The notes under the pieces are model-generated. The model saw nothing but the letters and a program-made list of their open reading frames with translations, searched no databases and was not told the DNA's origin. Position numbers and translations under genes: made by a program. Below are positions 33,527 through 45,603 of a stretch of 64,000 bases of DNA, piece by piece (position 1 is the stretch's first letter; every line of letters begins with the position of its first letter). The DNA comes from Fervidobacterium nodosum Rt17-B1. GTDB lineage: Bacteria > Thermotogota > Thermotogae > Thermotogales > Fervidobacteriaceae. The DNA lies in contig NC_009718.1 of the NCBI RefSeq assembly GCF_000017545.1, forward strand, positions 1,240,001-1,304,000, given 5' to 3'.

Positions 33527-34129
33527 TTATATGTACACTTCCTCTGTGCTTTCAACTTCACTTATATCTAATGGTTTATCATAAATTACCTCAAGATAAG
33601 CATAAGCTTCGGTGTACGAAATATCAAGTATGGTCACTCCCATATAAATGAGTTGTTGCATTTTCTTACCATATGAAGAAAAATCTATCTTCAATTTTTG
33701 CTTGTATGCTCTTTTTTTCACGACTATGCTTTTCATATCAACCGCTTTGTCAATAACTTCTTGAACTGCTTGTGAATAAGCATCTATTAAACCGCGCACG
33801 CCAAGTTTTACACCACCGAAATATCTAGTAACTACAACGGCTACGTTGAGAAGCTCATTTTTCCTGAGTGTATTAAGCATTGGTAACCCAGCTGTTCCGG
33901 AAGGCTCTCCCGCATCTGAAGAAAATTCCAATATATTACCATTTTCTATAACTCTGTAGGCAGGGCAGTTGTGCGTCGCATCTTTATATCTTTTAGATAT
34001 TTCTGATATAAATTCTTTTGCTTTTCTTTCGTCTTCAACATATGAAAGCGTAGCGATAAATATAGAGCGTTCTATATTTATTTTGGTTTCAATTACTCCT
34101 TTAACAGTTTTGAATCTTTCAATGTCCAT
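33527..34129 (-). CDS. YigZ/IMPACT-family protein
   Basis: A 200-residue protein of the YigZ (UPF0029/IMPACT) family. The core motif DAGEPSGTAGLPML and VVTRYFGGVKLGVRGLIDAY are diagnostic, and the C-terminal ferredoxin-like domain is present. The bacterial function is uncertain; a translation-related role has been proposed from the eukaryotic relative. It overlaps the YfcE-like gene upstream by 37 bases. ATG start after GGAGGGAAA. Confidence 0.9.
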   Translation of the reverse strand: MDIERFKTVKGVIETKINIERSIFIATLSYVEDERKAKEFISEISKRYKDATHNCPAYRVIENGNILEFSSDAGEPSGTAGLPMLNTLRKNELLNVAVVVTRYFGGVKLGVRGLIDAYSQAVQEVIDKAVDMKSIVVKKRAYKQKLKIDFSSYGKKMQQLIYMGVTILDISYTEAYAYLEVIYDKPLDISEVESTEEVYI

Positions 34130-34683
34130 TTTCCCTCCATGTACACCTGCCCGTTGTCTAAATTGTAAAACTCCGCACTGAATGTATTATCCTTGACTTC
34201 TATTACCATCACACTTCTTGGAGTGTCACCTTTTGGAAGAGAAGTGCTTCCCGGATTAAGAATGTATTTTCCATCGATTTCTTCTATCTTTGATATATGT
34301 GTATGCCCATGAATAAGAAAATGGACATTTTTATCCTTAAGAAAATCCTTAACATCATTTTCTTCGAGTATCTCTCCATGAATGAGTAAAAGAGAGAAAT
34401 CACCGAAATATTCCATAACCATCTTTGGCATTTCTTGAACCTCAAGCACTTTCAAATCAACATCCGCATCGCAATTCCCTCTTATGTATTTTATATCGTA
34501 TTTTTTTAACATATCAATTAATGTCTTCGGATCATATGCATCAGGTAATTTATTTCGCGGACCATGATAAAGTACATCTCCAAGATGAAAAATATCGTCA
34601 AATTCATCAAGTTTAAAAAGCTTTTCAATATCTTCCCAAGCCTTAGCAGATCCGTGAGTATCACTAACAAACAAAAATTTCAT
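34093..34683 (-). CDS. YfcE-type metallophosphodiesterase
   Basis: A 196-residue calcineurin-like phosphoesterase of the YfcE/MJ0936 group. Metal ligands are in FVSDTHGS, IFHLGDVLYHG, YIRGNCDAD, LIHGE and HFLIHGHTHISK. Members hydrolyse phosphodiesters in vitro; the natural substrate is unknown. I start at ATG 34681-34683 after GGAGGAAG; an in-frame upstream start adds 18 residues with no family match. Confidence 0.92.
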   Translation of the reverse strand: MKFLFVSDTHGSAKAWEDIEKLFKLDEFDDIFHLGDVLYHGPRNKLPDAYDPKTLIDMLKKYDIKYIRGNCDADVDLKVLEVQEMPKMVMEYFGDFSLLLIHGEILEENDVKDFLKDKNVHFLIHGHTHISKIEEIDGKYILNPGSTSLPKGDTPRSVMVIEVKDNTFSAEFYNLDNGQVYMEGKWTLKDSKLLKE

Positions 34684-34749
34684 ACTTTCTTCCTCCCTGG
34701 GGTTTAAAAAATTTTCAGAAATGTTCAAATATATCAAAGTGTATCAAAA

Positions 34750-35544
34750 CTATCCAAGATTATCTAAGAGATTCCTATACTTATTCACTGTTCTTCTTGA
34801 AATATTTATTCCAAGAGATTTTAAAAGTATCACCAACTGCTTATCTGTTAATTTGCTGTCTATTTTAAGTAATTCTTTTATCTCATTCATCACAAGTTTT
34901 GGGTTCAACAATCTTCCAAAGAATATTCTGAGTGGTAATACCCCTATCGGTGTGTTAACGTATTTTCTATTTACTGCTCGACTAACCGTTGAGACATGTA
35001 AACCTACCAAATTAGCAACGTATTTCATAGTCACTACGTGTGGATATTTTCGATAGCCTCTTAGAAATGGTTCATTTATCTTTCTAACAATCTCACATAT
35101 TTTTCTTAACGTTTCTTCTCTCATTTCTATCGCTTTCATAACGACAGGATCTTTTACCTCAATCTTTCTAACTTCGACGTAATCAGGCATTATTGCAACA
35201 TCCGGAAGGATGTAATTTTCTTCATCTTCTGAAGATAATTGATTAATCTCATCTGAAAATGCTTCGTAGATAGTATCTATTATCTCTCGTGCTTTCTCAA
35301 CTGATACACCAAATTTTTGAGCAACTTCTTGCGCCGAAACTCTCAATTTTCCTTTGCTATCTATGTTGTATATAACATATTCAGCTATTTTTTCGTCTTC
35401 ATCCTCTAATCCTAAAAAAGGAATCATCATCTCAAGTCGTTGATGCAAGTCCTCATGTATAGGATAATAACTATCTTCGATTTCAATGCTTATTTCCCTC
35501 TGTCCGTACTTTTCAAATAACAAATAAATAGGTGCTTCGAGCAC
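34750..35544 (-). CDS. rpoN: Sigma-54-like factor, N-terminus removed by an IS
   Basis: A 264-residue remnant of a compact sigma-54. A core-binding-like region is at about 28-100 (IAEYVIYNIDSKGKLRVSAQ). The DNA-binding part is VTMKYVANLVGLHVSTVSRA followed by RKYVNTPIGVLPLRIFF, and the RpoN box is SRRTVNKYRN near the C-terminus. The frame runs upstream into an ISL3 element at 35567-37049. Joining the flanks restores a further 31 codons with the region I motif IEQKLILTNKEK, from an ATG at 37126-37128. The only plausible start now is GTG 35542-35544, with a poor binding site. Sigma-54 initiates at -24/-12 promoters under AAA+ activators, and region I mediates that control. Confidence 0.82.
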   Translation of the reverse strand: MLEAPIYLLFEKYGQREISIEIEDSYYPIHEDLHQRLEMMIPFLGLEDEDEKIAEYVIYNIDSKGKLRVSAQEVAQKFGVSVEKAREIIDTIYEAFSDEINQLSSEDEENYILPDVAIMPDYVEVRKIEVKDPVVMKAIEMREETLRKICEIVRKINEPFLRGYRKYPHVVTMKYVANLVGLHVSTVSRAVNRKYVNTPIGVLPLRIFFGRLLNPKLVMNEIKELLKIDSKLTDKQLVILLKSLGINISRRTVNKYRNLLDNLG

Positions 35545-35558
35545 CTCGATATAGATTT

Positions 35559-35566
35559 TTTCTTTA
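35559..35566. repeat. Target-site duplication, left, of the ISL3 element
   Basis: TTTCTTTA, repeated exactly at 37050-37057. Eight bases is the normal duplication for ISL3 elements. Confidence 0.92.
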
Positions 35567-35609
35567 GGCTCTATAATAAATATTGGGGTGGGTAAAAAGG
35601 AAAAAATAT

Positions 35610-35698
35610 AGCACTTATTCTGAATGCCTGCTATAATAAAAACTGTTTTATGACAAAAAAAACACTCAAAAAGAAAGGAGGCATCCAGAATAAGTGCT
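35610..35698 (+). promoter_or_regulatory. Fold-back hairpin and internal promoter of the ISL3 transposase
   Basis: The 19-base arms at 35610-35628 and 35680-35698 are inverted copies with a single mismatch. The right arm contains the GTG start (35694-35696) and abuts the AAAGGAGG site. An extended -10 promoter (TGCTATAAT, 35629-35637) lies between the arms. Transcripts entering from outside would fold and hide the start; transcripts from the internal promoter would lack the left arm. This resembles the fold-back inhibition known for IS10 and IS50. Confidence 0.72.
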
Positions 35699-36881
35699 CA
35701 AATCTAATTATATCACTGAACTTTTAAAATCGAAAGATATTATTCTTCACCAAATGAATGAGAATGAAAGTGAAATAGAACTTCACATAAGTCAGGTACA
35801 AAAGCCCCACAAATGTCCTAAATGTGGTAATATTACAAGTAAGGTACATGATTATCACACACAGAAGGTAAAAGACGTACCTATAATGGGCAAGAAAACA
35901 TATTTGATTATAAGAAAGAGAAGATATGTCTGCAAAGCATGTGGGAAGAAGTTTTTTGAACACATAAGTTTTTTAGGCAAATCTCAAAGGATGACAAATA
36001 GACTTGCAGCATATATTATAAGTCAACTTGGAAGTTTAACAAGTATGAAGGAGGTAGCAAAATACACAAATGTTTCAGTGACAACAGTTATGAGATTGTT
36101 TGATAAAGTAAATCCAGGTCAAACTGTAGATGAGTTTTCTTCTGAAGCAATATGTGTAGACGAGTTTAAAGGCAATGCAGGTGGAGCAAAATATCAATGT
36201 ATATTTGTAGATCCTGTAAAAGGGCAAATAATCGAGATTTTGAAAGATAGAAAGCAAAATATTTTAATTGAGTATTTTAAGAGGCTGAAAGGTAGAGATA
36301 AAGTAAAATATTTTATCTGTGATATGTGGAGACCATTTGTAGAGGTAGCAAAAACATATTTTAAAAACGCTAAAATAGTGATAGACAAATTTCATTTTAC
36401 CCGATACGTTTATTGGGCTTTAGAAAATGTGAGGAAAAGGGTACAAAAGGAATTAGGAAGTAATTTGAGGAGATATTTTAAGAGGAGTAGGAAGTTGTTA
36501 TTGAAGAATTATGAAGAACTTGAGCCTGAGCAAAGAGAAGAATTAGAAGTAATGTTTTGGTATAGTCAAGATTTGAGGAAAGCCCATCAACTCAAAGAAG
36601 AATTTAAGAGAGTGTTAAAGAGCAGTAATTCTGAAGAAGCAAGACTCGTATTAAAAAAGTGGATAGAGAGAGCAGAGCAAAGTGGACTTTCTGAATTTAT
36701 GAGATGTGTAAAGGTTTTTAGGAGCTGGTTTTCTGAGATAGTAAATGCATTTGATGTTCCATATACGAATAGTACGACAGAGGGTTTTAACAACAAGATA
36801 AAAGTATTAAAGAGGAATGGATTTGGATACAGGAATTTTGAAAGATTCAGGAAGAGGATTTTGTACAGTTGTGGTAGATAA
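35694..36881 (+). CDS. ISL3-family transposase
   Basis: A 395-residue transposase that appears intact. The N-terminus has the ISL3 zinc-binding region (HKCPKCGNITSKVHDYHTQK and YVCKACGKKFFEH). A helix-turn-helix-like stretch follows (TSMKEVAKYTNVSVTTVMRL), then the DDE_Tnp_ISL3 core: AICVDEFKG, KYFICDMWRPFVEVAKTYF, and a C-terminal STTEGFNNKIKVLKRNGFGY with the last catalytic acid. GTG start with a ribosome site inside a hairpin. Confidence 0.93.
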   Translation: MLKSNYITELLKSKDIILHQMNENESEIELHISQVQKPHKCPKCGNITSKVHDYHTQKVKDVPIMGKKTYLIIRKRRYVCKACGKKFFEHISFLGKSQRMTNRLAAYIISQLGSLTSMKEVAKYTNVSVTTVMRLFDKVNPGQTVDEFSSEAICVDEFKGNAGGAKYQCIFVDPVKGQIIEILKDRKQNILIEYFKRLKGRDKVKYFICDMWRPFVEVAKTYFKNAKIVIDKFHFTRYVYWALENVRKRVQKELGSNLRRYFKRSRKLLLKNYEELEPEQREELEVMFWYSQDLRKAHQLKEEFKRVLKSSNSEEARLVLKKWIERAEQSGLSEFMRCVKVFRSWFSEIVNAFDVPYTNSTTEGFNNKIKVLKRNGFGYRNFERFRKRILYSCGR

Positions 36882-37049
36882 GTTGAAAAAGTTGAATATT
36901 TAAAAACCCACTATATGAGTGGGCAAAAGTGGTATTAGTTTTTTTAGATTTGATTGCCTATAATATACATTAATAACATTTAATGTATGCTTGAAAAAGC
37001 TAAAAAGGTGGGCATTCAGAATACCCACCCCACTACTTGACAAAGAGCC

Positions 37050-37057
37050 TTTCTTTA
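37050..37057. repeat. Target-site duplication, right, of the ISL3 element
   Basis: TTTCTTTA, identical to 35559-35566. Removing the element and one copy joins the sigma-54 reading frame without a stop. Confidence 0.92.
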
Positions 37058-37128
37058 TTTGTTAGAATAAGTTTTTGCTCTATTTTAGGTTTTAAGCCAT
37101 TGTCTTTAGACTTTTTGCTATCTGGCAT
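37058..37128 (-). pseudogene. rpoN: Detached 5' end of the sigma-54 gene
   Basis: On the minus strand, ATG at 37126-37128 opens a frame reading MPDSKKSKDNGLKPK then IEQKLILTN, running into the ISL3 right flank. It continues in frame at 35558 after removal of the element and one duplication. The first 37 bases overlap the end of psuG. The QKLILT motif is the hallmark of sigma-54 region I. I see no strong ribosome site before this ATG, so translation may have been coupled to psuG. Confidence 0.72.
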
Positions 37129-37982
37129 GCTAAAAGTACGTTATTTTTGAGCAGTTCTATATTTGAAGTCAATGTTTTCCCATTACTTAGTTGTGCAATT
37201 CTTGAAAGAAGATAAGGAGTTACAGCTTTGCCTGTTATTCCTTTTTCAAAGCATTCACTCAATGCTTGCTTCATATACCCATCGACTTCCTGTTCTGATA
37301 TGACAAATTCCTGTGGGATTGGATTTGCAACAAGTAACGCTCCTTCAATACCCAATGATTTTTTAGCTCTAAATATCTTTGCAATATCTTCAGGGCTATC
37401 AACACGATGCTCTAAGTTAAAGTCTGATAATCCTTCGTAAAAAATTGGAAACTTATTTGTTTTATACCCAACAACAGTTACCTGGAAAGTTTCAAGGAAT
37501 TCTATAGTTTTTTTCACATCAAGGATGGATTTACACCCAGCGCTAACTACAATAACATCGCTTTTTGCCATCTCGGTAATATCTTGGGAAACGTCCCAGT
37601 CACCGATATGCACACCACCAATACCACCCGTTGCAAAAACATCAATTCCTGCAATTTTTGCAATTCTCATCGTAGCACTAACGGTAGTTGCAGCGCTCTT
37701 TTTCATACCGACTGCGTATGGGATTTCCCTTGTTCCGATCTTCAAGGGTTCGTCAGCTAGCATCTCGTTTATTTGTTCTTGAGACATTCCAACAATAATT
37801 TCACCTTTTAAAATGCCAATTGTTGCTGGGACCACTCCGTTTTCTAAAGCCATCTCCTCAAGCATTTTAGCTGTTTCCACGTTATGTGGATACGGTAAGC
37901 CATGCGCAATCACTGTACTTTCCAACGCAATTACTGGAATACCATCCTCAAGTGCCTTTTTCACTTTTTCTGAAATAATCAT
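37092..37982 (-). CDS. psuG: Pseudouridine-5'-phosphate glycosidase
   Basis: A 296-residue member of the PsuG/IndA family, which reversibly splits pseudouridine 5'-phosphate into uracil and ribose 5-phosphate. Family landmarks: IALESTVIAHGLPYPHNVET at residues 18-37, FATGGIGGVHIGDWDVSQD, and VVSAGCKSILDVKKTIEFLE. No pseudouridine kinase (psuK) is beside it. The gene ends just before the ISL3 insertion, which starts 42 bases downstream. ATG start with GAGAAGGTG. Confidence 0.94.
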   Translation of the reverse strand: MIISEKVKKALEDGIPVIALESTVIAHGLPYPHNVETAKMLEEMALENGVVPATIGILKGEIIVGMSQEQINEMLADEPLKIGTREIPYAVGMKKSAATTVSATMRIAKIAGIDVFATGGIGGVHIGDWDVSQDITEMAKSDVIVVSAGCKSILDVKKTIEFLETFQVTVVGYKTNKFPIFYEGLSDFNLEHRVDSPEDIAKIFRAKKSLGIEGALLVANPIPQEFVISEQEVDGYMKQALSECFEKGITGKAVTPYLLSRIAQLSNGKTLTSNIELLKNNVLLACQIAKSLKTMA

Positions 37983-38006
37983 AGTAACACCTTCTCTAAA
38001 TTCAAT

Positions 38007-38810
38007 TTATTTAACTTTTAACGTGGAGATGAACTCTCCTAAATCTTCTATATTAACATAGATATCGTATTCTCCAACTGGAAGTTTTCCAAGTGAAATA
38101 GTTTTTGAAGGTGTCGTAAACGCTTGAGTTACCATATCTCCTTTACCCGGTCTATAGAATTTACCTGTAATCGTTATTTTACCACGTTTTCCAGTGATTG
38201 GAAATACGATATCTGGCTCATTCAACTCTAATCTATAACCACCTGTTGGGAAAGTACCAGCAATAATTTGGATGAATATTTCTTCGTCTTTCGAGGCAAA
38301 ATCATTCTCGGAAATTTCTCTATATCCACTTCCCGCTCTTTGTAATACTTTCATTACTGCGCCTCCTAAATCTCCAGTTTGCACTGGGAGGATTATTTCT
38401 TCGCTCTTAGTTTTTTCCTCTGGAATGAGTTCATTGTTTATAAATATCTTCATACTACTTGGGCATAGTACAAATACTGGTTTTAGTCTAAAATATGACT
38501 TATCCTTTATACCTTGAAATTCGTAAACGTACTCTTTCTTATTTTTTTCATCCACAAGCCTCACTTTAAATTTGAAAACTCCACTGGTTACACTACTTGG
38601 TTGAAAATACCAAGCTTTAATTATGTAAGCTTTTGCTTCGTTATCGGAGAAAAGCTTTAAATACTGAATATTGAATGTTTTACTCCCCGTTGACTTAAAA
38701 AGTGAATCTGGCAATGAAGCATCTATTGGTTTAACTAAGATTTGAACTGTTTGAGCGAACGAAAGAACAATTAATACCGTAACAAATAAAAATCCAAACA
38801 CCTTTTTCAT
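38007..38810 (-). CDS. Secreted protein with a PrcB-like C-terminal domain
   Basis: A 267-residue protein with a signal peptide (KKVFGFLFVTVLIVLSFA). The C-terminal half has the pattern of the PrcB C-terminal domain: AGTFPTGGYRLELNEPDIVF, then a strand and a P-x-x-x-D-M-V-T-Q-A-F-T-T-P segment. PrcB stabilises the PrcA/PrtP protease of Treponema, but the domain is widespread with other roles. The N-terminal half is not recognised. It follows the diguanylate cyclase gene with a four-base overlap, so the two are coupled. Confidence 0.6.
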   Translation of the reverse strand: MKKVFGFLFVTVLIVLSFAQTVQILVKPIDASLPDSLFKSTGSKTFNIQYLKLFSDNEAKAYIIKAWYFQPSSVTSGVFKFKVRLVDEKNKKEYVYEFQGIKDKSYFRLKPVFVLCPSSMKIFINNELIPEEKTKSEEIILPVQTGDLGGAVMKVLQRAGSGYREISENDFASKDEEIFIQIIAGTFPTGGYRLELNEPDIVFPITGKRGKITITGKFYRPGKGDMVTQAFTTPSKTISLGKLPVGEYDIYVNIEDLGEFISTLKVK

Positions 38811-40339
38811 AGTTTTCCCCTCCTTCTTCTTTCTTTCATTTCATACATAACCTTATCCGCCTGTGCATAAGCTTCATCAAAATTTGTGAAAGCCGCAAAA
38901 CCGTAAGAAAAACCTAAACCCAGCTCATTTCTTGAAGCATTGTATATCCTTTCCATCATACCTTTAATATCTACTGATTTTGTTATTATACAAAACTCAT
39001 CTCCGCCGAGCCTTATAAAATAATCTTCGCCACTTCTAATATTTTGCTTTACAATATCCGCAAAACGTTTTAATATTTTATCACCGTGGATGTGACCATA
39101 AATATCGTTAACCTCTTTAAAGTTATCTAAATCAAGTATAACAAGAATTCCTTCTGGTTTTATATACTCTATTATCTTACGATTGTACGCACCAGTTAAC
39201 TTGTCAATAAGATTTTCTTGCTCTAAAATTCTTTTAATTTCCGATATATTTTTGAATTTCTTGATAGTTAACGTACCAATGTAAATTGAAAATACAATTC
39301 GACCATAAACTATCATTAACTCACCTGGTAGCTGATTAACCAGAACATACAAAGTTTGAAGTGCGGTTGTTGTAAGAAAGAGTATTGGAAAATAATATTC
39401 CTTCATTTGGTAACGAACTATCAAGAACAGTGTTAAAAAAACCATCAAAAACGAATAAAGCTCTACAAGGCTTACTAAATTATTATACATCGAAATTCTG
39501 TTAAAAGAAAAAATTGGAATAGTAAGTAAAATAGGAGTAAAAATTAAAACATTCTTCCAGAATAATTTAATTTCTCGCTTAACTAATGAATTTAATCCAA
39601 AATATATAAATGTTATACCAAACAACGGAGAAATTGTACTCAATTTTTCTAATATTAAATACATAAATTGACTACCAGAAGTTTCCCTGTAAATGAATTG
39701 TATAAGGGATAGAATTGTGAAAAAAATTGAATATCCAATGTTTAAATACAATTTCTTATCGGCAAAATCTAATAAAGAATAACTAAAAAGAAGTATATAC
39801 ACAATTATCATCGCGCTTCCCATTGCAATTAAAGCTATATTGTTCCTTAATAAAGTAATCCAATACGCTGTTTTTCTTGCTATATTTGCTTCGGTTATGT
39901 ACGGATTATACGAAATGCCATATCCAACAGTTCCATAAATTACTAATTTCAATGTATTCTCTTCTTTCAAAACCTCTTTTGGTAATTCTTGAACAATCGC
40001 GCTAGGCCATAAATTACCACTTTTCGCGTCCCCAAAAGCATTTATAAATTTATCATTAACGTATATTTCTAACCTATTTACAATTGCTTTCTGAAAAACA
40101 ATAGCCAAATCTTTTTTTAAGTTGTTTTCGTCAATTCTAAAATGTCCTGCAAGTTCTAACTTACCAGGATTATCAATTCTTTCATAAAACGGAATAGTAT
40201 GGTTCCAGTTTGAGATTAATATACCTCTTGGCTTATTAAGTAAATGCATAAAAAAATCTAAGATGGCAAATATGGAAATACAAATTAATAAAACAATAAA
40301 TAAAGGTAATACCAAACTAAATTTTTCCTTTATTTTCAT
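38807..40339 (-). CDS. Membrane GGDEF diguanylate cyclase with extracytoplasmic sensor domain
   Basis: A protein of about 510 residues. After one membrane helix comes an extracytoplasmic beta-rich domain of about 130 residues (RLEIYVNDKFINAFGDAKSG), then six or seven membrane helices, as in 7TMR-DISM sensors, and a cytoplasmic GGDEF domain at the C-terminus. FIRLGGDEFCII is intact and LDLDNFKEVNDIYGHIHGD has the metal-binding Asp, so it should make cyclic di-GMP. The usual RxxD inhibitory site is not in register (RSGED). I start at ATG 40337-40339 after GGTGGGTGA; in-frame starts upstream add 17 residues. Confidence 0.85.
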   Translation of the reverse strand: MKIKEKFSLVLPLFIVLLICISIFAILDFFMHLLNKPRGILISNWNHTIPFYERIDNPGKLELAGHFRIDENNLKKDLAIVFQKAIVNRLEIYVNDKFINAFGDAKSGNLWPSAIVQELPKEVLKEENTLKLVIYGTVGYGISYNPYITEANIARKTAYWITLLRNNIALIAMGSAMIIVYILLFSYSLLDFADKKLYLNIGYSIFFTILSLIQFIYRETSGSQFMYLILEKLSTISPLFGITFIYFGLNSLVKREIKLFWKNVLIFTPILLTIPIFSFNRISMYNNLVSLVELYSFLMVFLTLFLIVRYQMKEYYFPILFLTTTALQTLYVLVNQLPGELMIVYGRIVFSIYIGTLTIKKFKNISEIKRILEQENLIDKLTGAYNRKIIEYIKPEGILVILDLDNFKEVNDIYGHIHGDKILKRFADIVKQNIRSGEDYFIRLGGDEFCIITKSVDIKGMMERIYNASRNELGLGFSYGFAAFTNFDEAYAQADKVMYEMKERRRRGKL

Positions 40340-40525
40340 AACTAAAATCACCCACCACATGAATAAGTTCGCAATATAAACAAAAATCAATAGAAAACTA
40401 CTATTTAAATTATATCACTAAGCATGTTTAAGATGTAAAATTAACAAAATATTTACACAATTAAACTTTCTACTACAACAAATTGTATGAGAATTGAAAA
40501 ATATTCAGAACAAACAAAAACAAAA

Positions 40526-40554
40526 ACCCCCTGAATCGAAATGATTCAGGGGGT
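40526..40554 (-). terminator. Terminator of the rRNA operon
   Basis: A perfect 12-pair stem (ACCCCCTGAATC / GATTCAGGGGGT) followed on the minus strand by TTTTTGTTTTTGTTTG, shortly after the 5S gene. Confidence 0.95.
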
Positions 40555-40569
40555 GAGGATTTAAGAAAT

Positions 40570-40687
40570 CCTGGGCACTACCTACTCTCGCAAGCGGTCG
40601 CCCGCTTACTACCATCGGCCCACGGTGGCTTAGCGGCCAGGTTCGGAATGGTTCTGGGCGTTTCCCACCGTAGTATCGGCACCCAGG
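40570..40687 (-). rRNA. rrf: 5S ribosomal RNA
   Basis: About 117 bases on the minus strand, with complementary 5' and 3' ends (CCTGGGTGCC / GTGCCCAGG) and the central CCGAACC loop sequence typical of bacterial 5S. Exact ends are estimated. Confidence 0.95.
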
Positions 40688-40707
40688 TCATTCAAAAGTG
40701 CATAGGG
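40688..40707 (-). repeat. 3' arm of the 23S processing stalk
   Basis: Pairs with 43645-43664 at 19 of 20 positions, so the flanks of 23S form a long RNase III-type processing helix. Confidence 0.85.
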
Positions 40708-43644
<2,937 letters not shown>

Positions 43645-43664
43645 CCCTATGCACTTTTCAATGA
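43645..43664 (-). repeat. 5' arm of the 23S processing stalk
   Basis: Complement of 40688-40707 at 19 of 20 positions; lies between tRNA-Ala and 23S. Confidence 0.85.
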
Positions 43665-43674
43665 CCTGTCCCAT

Positions 43675-43750
43675 TGGTGGAGACAAGGGGATTCGAACCC
43701 CTGACCCCCTGCTTGCAAAGCAGGTGCTCTCCCAGCTGAGCTATGTCCCC
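43675..43750 (-). tRNA. tRNA-Ala (TGC)
   Basis: 76 bases including an encoded CCA. Acceptor GGGGACA pairs with TGTCTCC, the anticodon loop is CTTTGCAAG (anticodon TGC) and the T-loop is GGTTCGAATCC. In the spacer between 16S and 23S. Confidence 0.97.
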
Positions 43751-43755
43751 ACCCA

Positions 43756-43832
43756 TGGTGGGCTCGGGAGGAATCGAACCTCCGACCTCACGCTTATCAG
43801 GCGTGCGCTCTGACCTTCTGAGCTACGAGCCC
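43756..43832 (-). tRNA. tRNA-Ile (GAT)
   Basis: 77 bases including encoded CCA. Acceptor GGGCTCG pairs with CGAGCCC, the anticodon loop is CTGATAA (anticodon GAT) and the T-arm is GGTTCGATTCC. Only five bases separate it from tRNA-Ala, the usual Ile-Ala spacer pair. Confidence 0.97.
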
Positions 43833-43840
43833 AATCACTC

Positions 43841-43860
43841 AAATACGAATAGCAGCCACC
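43841..43860 (-). repeat. 3' arm of the 16S processing stalk
   Basis: Complementary to 45419-45438 at 19 of 20 positions, so the 16S flanks form a long processing helix. Confidence 0.85.
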
Positions 43861-43870
43861 TGTCTCTCCT

Positions 43871-45382
<1,512 letters not shown>

Positions 45383-45418
45383 ATCTTCAGGTTCAACCCT
45401 GCTCTTTATCTTTTTTTC

Positions 45419-45438
45419 GGTGGCTGCTATTCATATTT
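45419..45438 (-). repeat. 5' arm of the 16S processing stalk
   Basis: In the leader, 37 bases before the 16S 5' end; pairs with 43841-43860. Confidence 0.85.
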
Positions 45439-45495
45439 CAATGACCGGACTCTTTCCTTCACTTCATCGTGTCAATCTTTTATCGCGCGTTTCAT

Positions 45496-45524
45496 ACTTT
45501 ACCACGTTCGCTTATTTTTGTCAA
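45496..45524 (-). promoter_or_regulatory. rRNA promoter P2
   Basis: Minus strand: TTGACA (45519-45524), 17-base spacer, TAAAGT (45496-45501). The spacer resembles that of P1 (AAAATAAGCGAACGTGG against AAAACAAGTGAATGTGG), so the pair looks like a promoter duplication. Confidence 0.9.
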
Positions 45525-45574
45525 GGGGTATTTTTATTCGTTTTTTCATTTCGCTTTTTTCTCAAGCGTTTCTT

Positions 45575-45603
45575 AATTTACCACATTCACTTGTTTTTGT
45601 CAA
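45575..45603 (-). promoter_or_regulatory. rRNA promoter P1 with A-rich upstream element
   Basis: Minus strand: consensus TTGACA (45598-45603), 17-base spacer, TAAATT (45575-45580). Directly upstream (45604-45630) are runs of A, as in an UP element. The rest of the leader and upstream DNA (45383-45808) holds no gene; a further TTGACA near 45472 has no partner -10, and a GC-rich inverted repeat lies at about 45634-45663. Confidence 0.9.

Larger units (their letters stand above)
35567..37049 (+). mobile_element. ISL3-family insertion sequence (1483 bp)
   Basis: Imperfect terminal repeats begin GGCTCT and share GGGGTGGGTA about 18 bases in (left 35567-35594; right 37022-37049). They are flanked by a perfect 8-bp duplication. 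One transposase gene fills most of the element. A 12-base motif GCATTCAGAATA or its near-copy appears near the left end, before the transposase, and near the right end, perhaps as transposase contact sites. Between the transposase and the right end (36882-37021) there is a CCCACT/AGTGGG hairpin at 36907-36923. The insertion lies within the 5' part of the sigma-54 gene. Confidence 0.95.
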
